Assembly: GCA_031539425.1 (NCBI GenBank)
Contig: JAVKLI010000004.1
Location: 1 to 13,237, forward strand
DNA from: UBA4416 sp031539425
GTDB lineage: Bacteria; Bacteroidota; Bacteroidia; B-17B0; Aurantibacillaceae
Direction of reading: 5' to 3'
Length of the DNA stretch: 13,237 bases
In this document: positions 1 through 6,260 of the stretch, one piece after another
Layout: each line of letters opens with the position of its first letter
Position numbering within the stretch: position 1 is the first letter of the stretch
The notes under the pieces: model-generated
The model's database searches: none
What the model saw: the letters and a program-made list of their open reading frames with translations, nothing else
Told to the model about the DNA's origin: nothing
Made by a program: the position numbers and the translations under genes

Positions 1-131
1 AAGAGCAAATACAAGTAGTAGAAGCTAAATTAAACAACAGGCCACGAAAAAGATTTGGATATTTAACCCCTAAAGAAGTATATTTACAAACAATTAAAAA
101 CAAAGGACGAAAAGTTGCATTTATAACTTGA
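1..131 (+). CDS. IS30-family transposase, C-terminal fragment (partial, runs off the window)
   Basis: Reading codons from base 3 gives 42 residues up to TGA at 129-131. The string LNNRPRKRFGYLTPKEVY and the ending VAFIT are typical of the extreme C-terminus of IS30-family DDE transposases, just after the catalytic Glu. That Glu and the rest of the RNase H-like domain lie off the left edge. The fragment starts in the middle of a codon at the window edge, so the gene is cut by the window and not visibly broken. It reads toward the DUF5723-like gene, whose ATG is 18 bp beyond this stop. Confidence 0.85.
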   Translation, partial: EQIQVVEAKLNNRPRKRFGYLTPKEVYLQTIKNKGRKVAFIT

Positions 132-138
132 ATCCGCC
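1..138 (+). mobile_element. IS30-family insertion sequence, 3' (right) end only
   Basis: This stretch is an exact reverse complement of 13100-13237. It holds the last codons of an IS30-type transposase (stop TGA at 129-131), followed by 7 bp to the point where identity between the two copies ends. The outer bases, about 114-138, read TTGCATTTATAACTTGAATCCGCC near the tip and are probably the right terminal inverted repeat, which overlaps the transposase stop codon as is common in this family. The left end of the element lies outside the window, so neither the target duplication nor the full length can be checked. The element boundary at 138 is inferred from loss of identity with the other copy. 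Confidence 0.85.
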
Positions 139-149
139 AATAAAATATA

Positions 150-1394
150 ATGAAACTGATTGCCTGTTTATATTCCCTCTTGGTTTATAGCTCATTACTG
201 AAATCACAGGTAGTTAATGAATTTATGTCCTCTCAAATTTCAAAACAAAATGTTGGTGCCATAATAAATTACGAAGTAGGAAGTTCAGGATTTAGTAATG
301 CTTTTATAAACAAATTTATATTTGGCGGAAATATTGATTCCAAATTTAAGCAAGACAATGCGTCAAAAATAAATACAAATAATAATTTTGGTTATAACTA
401 TCAATATGGCATGCACGCATTAATTGGTAAAAATGATAAATACAGCTACTTAATTAGTGTTAATCAATATAATTTTATAAATGCTGTTTACATAAAAGAT
501 GCTTATGATTTGATTTTAAATGGGAATCAACCCTATGTAGATAAACTTAAAGTATTAAGTGGAACAAAGTTTACCCAATTACAATTTCAAGCGTATAAGT
601 TTGGCATATTGTGTCATAATGTTGATTCAAGCGCTAATATTGGAGTATCGGTAGCCTTATTAAATGGACAAAATTCTATGAATTTTGAATTGAAAAAGCA
701 TACAAGCATTTATACAAATATCAATGCAAGCGAAATACAATTAACCGCCAATGGTCAATTAAATTATATCAGTCAAGCTAAACAAAACTTATTAGAATTT
801 AATGGAGTAGGGGGTAGTATAGATTTATACTTTGAAGGTCATTATAAAACAAAAAAAAAACATTATAAAAATTCGTTAATTATTTCGGTTACCAATCTTG
901 GTTTTATAAATTGGATTAATAATACTAAAAATATTTCTGTAGATACTACAGTTTATTTTAGAGGGTATACCATCAAAAGTACTTTAGATTTAACAGATTC
1001 TGCTTTAGCTAAAATAAATGGTGATACGGTTTTAAAAAAAATAACCAAATCAAATAAAAATAATTTTTATACTACGTTGCCTGTAAATGTTTTAGTTATG
1101 CATAAATTTAATTGGTTTAAAAATGTAGTATTTTATGCTGGCGGACGATATATGTTTCATTCAAATTACAATTTGTATGTGTTTGCAGAAAGTGAATTTA
1201 AAATAAATAATCAACTTTCTATTTCAACACAAATAGGTTATGGTGGTTTTTCTTATGGAAATATAAACATAGGATGTAGCTACAATTCTCAAAAATGGTA
1301 TGCTAAAATTTGCTCAAGTAATTTACAAAGTTTACTGTTGCCAGATTATACATATTACCAAAATGTGTTTATGCAGTTGGGTTATAAATTTTAA
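150..1394 (+). CDS. DUF5723-like predicted outer-membrane protein
   Basis: A 414-residue protein with a signal peptide at about residues 1-19 (MKLIACLYSLLVYSSLLKS). The rest consists of alternating hydrophobic and polar strands ending in GYKF, as expected of an outer-membrane beta-barrel. A central stretch (YKNSLIISVTNLGFINWINN) resembles the LGFINW region I associate with DUF5723 proteins of Bacteroidota; this assignment comes from memory of the family and is moderate. Function is unknown. The start is chosen because it begins a clean signal peptide, but only 11 bp separate the ATG from the IS30 end, so the native promoter and most of the leader have been replaced. Expression may depend on read-through from the co-directional transposase. 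A run of ten A residues (851-860) lies inside the coding region. Confidence 0.7.
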   Translation: MKLIACLYSLLVYSSLLKSQVVNEFMSSQISKQNVGAIINYEVGSSGFSNAFINKFIFGGNIDSKFKQDNASKINTNNNFGYNYQYGMHALIGKNDKYSYLISVNQYNFINAVYIKDAYDLILNGNQPYVDKLKVLSGTKFTQLQFQAYKFGILCHNVDSSANIGVSVALLNGQNSMNFELKKHTSIYTNINASEIQLTANGQLNYISQAKQNLLEFNGVGGSIDLYFEGHYKTKKKHYKNSLIISVTNLGFINWINNTKNISVDTTVYFRGYTIKSTLDLTDSALAKINGDTVLKKITKSNKNNFYTTLPVNVLVMHKFNWFKNVVFYAGGRYMFHSNYNLYVFAESEFKINNQLSISTQIGYGGFSYGNINIGCSYNSQKWYAKICSSNLQSLLLPDYTYYQNVFMQLGYKF

Positions 1395-1521
1395 TTTATC
1401 TTGAGTGTTATTTTAACAAAAGAAAAAATGATTTTTTTTATCAACTAAACTCAAGTTTACAGATTTTAATATATATATAAGATTGCAAAATAATTGTAAA
1501 ATTGAATTTCAACATTAACGT

Positions 1522-1659
1522 ATGAAAACATATAAAATAGAAATAAAATGGCGCCTTATATTTTCCTTTGTAGGCTTAGTTTGGATGTACCTTGAAACAC
1601 TCATAGGACTCGATAGTGATGGGAATTGTTACAACAACTATTGTGATGATTTTTATTAG
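1522..1659 (+). CDS. Small hypothetical membrane-anchored protein, 45 residues
   Basis: A short ORF from ATG at 1522 to TAG at 1657-1659 lies in the 291-bp gap between the DUF5723-like and DUF1801 genes. The product begins with a basic stretch (KTYKIEIKWR), then one hydrophobic segment at about residues 11-30 (LIFSFVGLVWMYLETLIGL), then a short acidic tail containing two cysteines (GNCYNNYCDDFY). This layout fits a single transmembrane helix with a positive inside end and an exported tail. Codon use looks like that of the neighbours and it is co-directional with them. I do not recognise a family. It could instead be an accidental ORF; the well-formed topology argues mildly for a real gene. 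Confidence 0.45.
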   Translation: MKTYKIEIKWRLIFSFVGLVWMYLETLIGLDSDGNCYNNYCDDFY

Positions 1660-1685
1660 AACTAAAAACAAATAAACTAAACATA

Positions 1686-2081
1686 ATGACCACTGATATA
1701 GAACAATATCATTTAAAACAAACCAATGTAGATTTACAAATTTGCAATTTGTTACATGTTATCATCAACACCTATTTAACCCAAGCAGAAAACAAATTAT
1801 GGCATGGGCACCCAGTGTGGTTTATTAATGGCAACCCCATAGTGGGCTATAGTAAACAAAAAAACGGTATCAAATTACTATTTTGGAGCGGTGCCGACTT
1901 TGAAGAACCGCACCTAAGCCCAGGTTCTGGAAAATTTAAAGATGCCGGTATTTTTTATAATACCATAGAGGGAGTGAAAGAATCAGATGTGAAACGCTGG
2001 CTTCAAAAATCAAAAACTATACAGTGGGATTATAAAAACATTGTAAAACGTAAAGGACAGCTCATTAAATTAGAACTATAA
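1686..2081 (+). CDS. DUF1801 domain-containing protein
   Basis: A 131-residue soluble protein with no signal peptide. The segment at about residues 37-69 (KLWHGHPVWFINGNPIVGYS and onward to LLFWSG) matches the core of DUF1801 proteins, small alpha/beta domains related to the YdhG/Fra-like group. C-terminal residues 97-128 contain the usual region ending in a basic W-x-Y-K stretch. The biochemical role of the family is not established. The next gene, an AlkC-like glycosylase, starts 3 bp after this stop, so the two are almost certainly co-transcribed. DUF1801 modules also occur alongside YdeI-family domains, and a decayed YdeI-family gene sits 3 kb downstream; that link is only suggestive. Confidence 0.8.
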   Translation: MTTDIEQYHLKQTNVDLQICNLLHVIINTYLTQAENKLWHGHPVWFINGNPIVGYSKQKNGIKLLFWSGADFEEPHLSPGSGKFKDAGIFYNTIEGVKESDVKRWLQKSKTIQWDYKNIVKRKGQLIKLEL

Positions 2082-2084
2082 ACT

Positions 2085-3191
2085 ATGAGTTTACTTTTAA
2101 AAGACATTTATACTAAATCGTTTTACAATGATTTTTTATTAAGGATTAAATTCATATTACCAAACATAAACCAACAGCAATTTATCAATTTAATTTTTGA
2201 TAAAGATTGGCTTAACAAAGAACTTAAAGCCAGAATAAGGCACACCACATTGGTATTACACCAATTTATGCCAAGTAATTATGCCCAAGCTTCTATAAAA
2301 ATTATTGAAATAGTTAAACACTTACAAAAAAATAACATTAAACTATCACATATAGAGTATTCATTTTTATCAGATTATATTGAAGTATTTGGGTTAGATT
2401 ATTTACCAGAATCTATAGTAGCAATAGAGGTTGTAAGTCCTTATTCTAGTTGCGAATTTTGTATCCGCCCGTTTATTATAAAGTATCCAAAACAAATAAT
2501 GGAACAATTATTAATATGGTCTCAACACCCAAACGAACATATTAGACGATTAGCAAGCGAAGGCTGTAGGCCTCGTTTACCTTGGGCTATAGCCTTGACC
2601 GAGTTTAAAAAAAATCCAAAACCAATATTACCCATATTAGAAAATTTAAAAAATGATCCTTCAGAATATGTTAGACGAAGTGTGGCTAATAATTTAAACG
2701 ACATCACTAAAGATTATCCTGAACTGGTAATAACAATAGCCAAACAATGGAAGGGATTAAGCAAACAAACAGATGCTATTATAAAACATGCCTGCAGAAA
2801 CCTTTTAAAGCAAGGTTACCCAGAGATTTTAAAATATTACAACTTACATAAAAATGACAATATAAAAATTGACAATTTTAATTTACACACCCCTTATGTA
2901 ATAATTGGAAATAATTTAAACTTTTCATTTACCATTACAAATAGCACTAAACAACAACAGCAAATTAGATTAGAATATGCCATTTATTACTTAAGACAAA
3001 ATGGGCACCACAATAAAAAAGTGTTTAAAATAAGCGAACGAATACTTGAGCCAAATCAATCCGTAGATATAACTAAAAATCAAAGTTTTAAAATTATAAC
3101 CACACGCCAGTTTTATCAAGGTATACAGCATTTAGCAATACACCTAAACGGACAGGAACAACAAAAAGTAAGTTTTGAATTGATTAAATAA
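2085..3191 (+). CDS. AlkC-like DNA alkylation repair glycosylase with C-terminal Ig-like domain
   Basis: A 368-residue cytoplasmic protein. Residues 1-250 are an alpha-helical HEAT-like repeat array of the AlkC/AlkD superfamily; repeat-like segments include 152-167 (HIRRLASEGCRPRLPW) and 191-209 (DPSEYVRRSVANNLNDITK). The motifs EFCIRPF (124-130) and SEGCRPRLPW (158-167) are the conserved signatures I associate with AlkC-type enzymes and carry acidic and Trp residues suited to recognising alkylated bases. Residues about 268-367 form a beta-rich domain resembling the immunoglobulin-like domain of one AlkC subgroup. Characterised AlkC enzymes excise small cationic lesions such as 3-methylcytosine and 3-methyladenine without flipping the base; the same activity here is inferred. 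It lies 3 bp downstream of the DUF1801 gene. Confidence 0.8.
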   Translation: MSLLLKDIYTKSFYNDFLLRIKFILPNINQQQFINLIFDKDWLNKELKARIRHTTLVLHQFMPSNYAQASIKIIEIVKHLQKNNIKLSHIEYSFLSDYIEVFGLDYLPESIVAIEVVSPYSSCEFCIRPFIIKYPKQIMEQLLIWSQHPNEHIRRLASEGCRPRLPWAIALTEFKKNPKPILPILENLKNDPSEYVRRSVANNLNDITKDYPELVITIAKQWKGLSKQTDAIIKHACRNLLKQGYPEILKYYNLHKNDNIKIDNFNLHTPYVIIGNNLNFSFTITNSTKQQQQIRLEYAIYYLRQNGHHNKKVFKISERILEPNQSVDITKNQSFKIITTRQFYQGIQHLAIHLNGQEQQKVSFELIK

Positions 3192-3210
3192 GTTACATTG
3201 CGTCAACAAC

Positions 3211-3582
3211 ATGATTTTTAAAAAGAAATATTTTTTGTTTTTTGTTTTTACTTTTCTAGCATTATATACGCCTGTTTTTGCTTGTAAATCTGAAGTAAAA
3301 AAAGAAAATTGTTGTTCAAAAAAAGGAATTAAAGCAGAAGAGAAAAAATTGTGCTGTAAAAAAGATAAAATACAATCTTCTAAAAAAAGTAAATGTACGG
3401 GCACTTGTAGCGAAAAAGGTTGCAAATGTAAGTGCACCCATACTAATTGTAATTACTCGTTTTTTACTATTCCTTCACAGCATTTTCAATTTTATAACAC
3501 TCAAACTACTTTTTTTAATAGCAACAATACTAAAACCTCTAAAGGGTTTTACAGTTTGTTTTTAATTCCTAAAATAGCTTAA
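3211..3582 (+). CDS. Secreted Cys/Lys-rich small protein, probable metal-binding
   Basis: A 123-residue protein with a signal peptide at about residues 1-24 (core YFLFFVFTFLALYTPVFA), followed immediately by Cys25. Cleavage could be by signal peptidase I after VFA or, less likely, as a lipoprotein at VFAC. Residues 25-80 hold eleven cysteines (25, 34, 35, 48, 49, 62, 66, 71, 73, 75, 80) in CC pairs and a C-K-C-K-C cluster among many lysines, a metallothionein-like density suited to binding thiophilic metal. Residues 82-123 lack Cys and end in an aromatic-rich tail (GFYSLFLIPKIA) of unknown role. It starts 19 bp after the AlkC-like gene and is followed by a terminator and then the HMA gene. 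Similar small proteins near HMA-domain genes occur in Bacteroidota, by my recollection; no function is established. Confidence 0.65.
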   Translation: MIFKKKYFLFFVFTFLALYTPVFACKSEVKKENCCSKKGIKAEEKKLCCKKDKIQSSKKSKCTGTCSEKGCKCKCTHTNCNYSFFTIPSQHFQFYNTQTTFFNSNNTKTSKGFYSLFLIPKIA

Positions 3583-3591
3583 AATCAATGT

Positions 3592-3625
3592 ATAACAGCC
3601 ACAAGTATGGGCTGTTATGTTTTTA
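3592..3625 (+). terminator. Rho-independent terminator after the Cys-rich gene
   Basis: A perfect 9-bp stem (ATAACAGCC at 3592-3600 pairing with GGCTGTTAT at 3610-3618) encloses a 9-nt loop and is followed by a T5 tract at 3620-3624. It begins 10 bp after the stop of the Cys-rich gene and should end that transcript before the HMA gene. Confidence 0.75.
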
Positions 3626-3652
3626 TTCTCTCAATATTCAAATTTTTAAGCC

Positions 3653-3673
3653 GGTTTAAATGTCATTTAAACC
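3653..3673. promoter_or_regulatory. Perfect palindrome upstream of the HMA gene, candidate operator
   Basis: GGTTTAAATG (3653-3662) and CATTTAAACC (3664-3673) are exact reverse complements with one base between them. A 1-nt gap is too short for a natural RNA hairpin loop at full pairing, and no T tract follows, so a binding site for a dimeric DNA-binding protein is the better reading. It lies 33 bp before the ATG at 3707, where an operator overlapping the promoter would be expected. No regulator gene is present in the window. Confidence 0.55.
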
Positions 3674-3706
3674 CTCAATTATTATTTTAACAAATTATAT
3701 CTTATT

Positions 3707-4198
3707 ATGAAAAACATATTTTTAATAATCCTAACGATGTTGTTAGGTTTTCAATCTCAATCTCAAATTAATACCTTAACCCTACAAGCCGGCGGACTTA
3801 CCTGCAGTATGTGCAACTTAACTATCATGAAACGGCTTCAAAAAATAGATTTTATAGACTCTATTCAACCAAATGTAGAAACAGCTTCGTATATCATTCA
3901 ATTAAAACCAAACGTTAATTTAAATGTAATTAAAATAAAAGATGCCTTAGTTGATGCGGGTTTTTCTGTAGCCAAATTGATTTTTTCGCCAAATGGTATC
4001 GTAAATGAAACGGAAAATTCTTTTAAATATCAAGGCTACACATACAATATAATTGATGGGTTGTTTGTATCTCAAGATACAAAGGCTGTTTATATGGTTA
4101 TTAATCAAGATTTTTTATCAAATAAAAATTACAAAAAATATAAACAGAAAAATAAAATTTCTACAAACAACTCGATTATTAACCTTGTAAAATTTTAA
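3707..4198 (+). CDS. Secreted heavy-metal-associated (HMA) domain protein
   Basis: A 163-residue protein with a signal peptide at about residues 1-18. Residues 23-92 form an HMA ferredoxin-like fold: beta strand TLTLQAGG, the metal loop GLTCSMC (30-36, ligands Cys33 and Cys36), an alpha helix (LTIMKRLQKI), and strands ending in the helix VIKIKDALVDAGFSVAKL. The CxxC pair matches copper chaperones and MerP-type periplasmic metal carriers. Residues 100-163 form a short extra region with a basic tail (KNYKKYKQKNK). The protein would act in the periplasm or at a membrane surface. A palindrome precedes the gene, and the next gene starts 4 bp after this stop. Copper is the likeliest metal by family; mercury or another soft metal is not excluded. 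Confidence 0.8.
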   Translation: MKNIFLIILTMLLGFQSQSQINTLTLQAGGLTCSMCNLTIMKRLQKIDFIDSIQPNVETASYIIQLKPNVNLNVIKIKDALVDAGFSVAKLIFSPNGIVNETENSFKYQGYTYNIIDGLFVSQDTKAVYMVINQDFLSNKNYKKYKQKNKISTNNSIINLVKF

Positions 4199-4202
4199 AA
4201 CA

Positions 4203-5006
4203 ATGAAACTTATTTTTTCTTTTTTACTCTTGCTAATAGGGCTATTTGGTGTTAGTCAAGAATTATTTGTGTACACAGAGTCTGCCAGTAATATGGCAAA
4301 GGGTAATTTAATGTTACGCTGCATGACCTCTGTAATGAAAGAAAGTAAAGGGGATGCTTACAATAACCATTTGATGCCAGAATTGATGTATGGAATTAAC
4401 AGCAAATGGATGGTAAACCTTGCCGCGTTTATTAGTAATAGAAGCACTGAACTAGTAACAGAAGGAGGAATGGCTTATATTAAATATAAATTTTTTAATA
4501 ATGATGATGTGCAAAAACACTTTAGAATGGCTGCATTTACAAGGTATAGCAATAATAACGCCAGCATACATCAAGAAGAAATAAATTTAATTGGCCATAA
4601 CACTGGTGCTGAATTTGGACTTGTAGCTACACAATTATTACATAAATTAGCCATAAGTTCTGGCTTAAGTTTTATTCAAGCATTTGATAATGATAAAAAT
4701 GAATTTCCTAAACAGCAAGCTAATAGTGCTTTGTATGGCACCTTATCTTTTGGACAGTTGATTTTTCCATTAAAATACACCAGTTATAAGCAAACAAACT
4801 TAAATGTGATGTGTGAGTTTATAGGAGAAAAATTACTTTCAAATGATAAATATTTTATAGATGCTGCACCTTCTATTCAGTTTATATTTAATAGTACCAT
4901 GCGTTTAGATTTTGCTTATCGGTTTCAATTATCAAGCAATATGGTACGCACGGCTTCGAATGGTTTTTTAATTAGATTTGAATACAATTTTTATAATTTA
5001 TTTTAA
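4203..5006 (+). CDS. Predicted outer-membrane beta-barrel protein in the metal-handling operon
   Basis: A 267-residue protein with a signal peptide at about residues 1-19 (MKLIFSFLLLLIGLFGVSQ). The mature part alternates amphipathic strands with polar turns and ends in EYNFYNLF, the aromatic C-terminus expected for an outer-membrane barrel. Strand-like stretches include the regions around residues 60-75, 94-118 and 237-267. Methionines are frequent in the first quarter (NMAKGNLMLRCMTSVMKES, then MPELMYG), which could suit a copper partner but may be chance. It is translated 4 bp behind the HMA gene, so the two probably act together. I cannot assign a known family; metal export, uptake or docking of the HMA protein are all possible. 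Confidence 0.65.
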   Translation: MKLIFSFLLLLIGLFGVSQELFVYTESASNMAKGNLMLRCMTSVMKESKGDAYNNHLMPELMYGINSKWMVNLAAFISNRSTELVTEGGMAYIKYKFFNNDDVQKHFRMAAFTRYSNNNASIHQEEINLIGHNTGAEFGLVATQLLHKLAISSGLSFIQAFDNDKNEFPKQQANSALYGTLSFGQLIFPLKYTSYKQTNLNVMCEFIGEKLLSNDKYFIDAAPSIQFIFNSTMRLDFAYRFQLSSNMVRTASNGFLIRFEYNFYNLF

Positions 5007-5007
5007 A

Positions 5008-5569
5008 ATGTTAGATACCGAAATAGAATTATTTTATCCTAAAAGTGTTGATGAATGGCGCAAAATGGCTTCATAACCACCATCATAAAAAACAAATAAT
5101 TTGGTTAAAATATTAAAAAAAAATAGCTAAAAAGCCATCCATAACATGGAGTGAAGCTGTAGATCAAGCCCTTTGTTATGGTTGGATTGACAGCACCGCA
5201 AAACCAATTGACCAAGACAGTTACATGTAACGATTTACAAAACGTAAACCAAAAAATGTGTGGAGTAAAGTAAATAAAAATAAAATTATAGAGCTTACCA
5301 AACAAGGACTCATGCACCCTGCTGGGTTAGAAATTATAAATATAGCCAAACAAAATGGCTCATGGATTATATTAGACGAAGTAGAAGATTTAATTGTGTC
5401 AAAAGATTTAGATGCAGCATTTAAAAAAAATAAAACCGCTAACACTAAATATCAAACTTTAAGTCCGTCTAATAAAAAAATGTTGCTATACAAACTAGTG
5501 CTTGCAAAAACAGAAACCACAAGGCAAAAAAGGATTGAAGAGATAATTGCAGAGTTAATCACTAAATAA
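5008..5569 (+). pseudogene. Decayed YdeI/OmpD-associated family gene (frameshift and two stops)
   Basis: Starting at ATG 5008, one base after the previous stop, the reading is MLDTEIELFYPKSVDEWRK before it breaks. One extra A in the run at 5062-5065 shifts the frame. The original frame then continues as W-L-H-N-H-H-H-K-K-Q and is interrupted by TAA at 5114-5116 where Tyr is expected (WLKY-stop-KK) and TAA at 5228-5230, a likely CAA to TAA change before RFTKRKPKNVWSKV. The remainder is open to 5569. Motifs SEAVDQALCYGWIDS and RFTKRKPKNVWSK are diagnostic of YdeI/OmpD-associated (bacteriocin-protection-like) proteins. Restored, it would encode about 186 residues, the usual family length. Three independent lesions point to decay and not to a sequencing slip, though the two in A runs could be errors. 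Confidence 0.85.
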
Positions 5570-5575
5570 CTTATT

Positions 5576-6160
5576 TTAAAATTTATAAAGTACTCCTAAA
5601 CTATAATAGTAAACATAATAATTATTAAATGAAGAGTAATTATTTAATACATTATTGTAACCTAATTCTAAAAAGGCCCCAATTTTGTTAAAAAATAATA
5701 CCCTTGTACCTAAGTAAAGCGAAGAGTTGAATTGGGGATTACTAAAATAACTAACACTACTAGAGGTATAAAATGACGGAAAATCAACTCCTATATTGGT
5801 GCCAAGATATATATCAAATTTTTTATCTTTTTTCTTTGCTATGTTTAAAAAATGGAATTGAGAAAACAAACCTGTATGTATATCTGTGTAATTATAGGTT
5901 TGAATGTTTTGTGCAGTATTTATAAATTGGTTTATAGAGAATCTATAATAGCCCGCCTTAAAACCAGCACTAAATAAATCTGTTAAAAAGTATTCGTACT
6001 TAGCATGAATAGGTGTTCCTAAATTAAATAATCTAGTAAATCCATTTTGTTCTATGCCAGCACTGATGATATGTGCTTTTTTGCTAAACCCTATTACTTG
6101 TGCATGTATTGTATTACTAAGTATTATAGTAGCTAATAGGTAGGTGTAAATTTTTTTCAT
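5576..6160 (-). CDS. Small outer-membrane beta-barrel protein, function unknown
   Basis: A 194-residue protein with a clear signal peptide (residues 1-20, MKKIYTYLLATIILSNTIHA, then QV). The mature part is rich in Tyr, Phe, Asn and Ser and alternates in strand fashion, with ELGYNNVLN and a C-terminal strand YYYSLGVLYKF ending in Phe, typical of OmpA/OmpW-sized eight-strand barrels. No enzymatic motif is visible. It converges on the YdeI-family remnant with 6 bp between stops. A weak promoter match (TAGTTTCG on the minus strand at 6207-6214) lies about 47 bp before the start, with TTG 16 bp further upstream. ribD lies behind it in the same direction with 100 bp between, so it may have its own transcript. 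Confidence 0.7.
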   Translation of the reverse strand: MKKIYTYLLATIILSNTIHAQVIGFSKKAHIISAGIEQNGFTRLFNLGTPIHAKYEYFLTDLFSAGFKAGYYRFSINQFINTAQNIQTYNYTDIHTGLFSQFHFLNIAKKKDKKFDIYLGTNIGVDFPSFYTSSSVSYFSNPQFNSSLYLGTRVLFFNKIGAFLELGYNNVLNNYSSFNNYYVYYYSLGVLYKF

Positions 6161-6260
6161 GTTGATTATTTTTTTTATTAAACATTTTTTTTTAATGATA
6201 AAAAATCGAAACTAGTTAAAAATACTAAATCAAAATAAAAGTAAATGTTAAAAAAATAAC

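Noticed and set aside
1400..1455. Possible terminator after the DUF5723-like gene (CTTGAGT at 1400-1406 pairing with ACTCAAG at 1449-1455)
   Set aside because: The 7-bp stem encloses more than 40 nt of AT-rich sequence and is not followed by a T tract, so it is not convincing.
5105..5445. Two minus-strand open frames overlapping the YdeI-family remnant
   Set aside because: Their translations show no domain or signal and they lie opposite clear YdeI-family protein similarity.
5008..5569. TAA recoding (readthrough) in the YdeI-family gene instead of decay
   Set aside because: A frameshift is also present, and most of the other genes here, eno and the purF-like gene included, end with TAA as an ordinary stop.
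6161..6260. T- and A-rich hairpin between ribD and the small barrel gene as a terminator
   Set aside because: There are T runs but no stable stem before them that I can identify.
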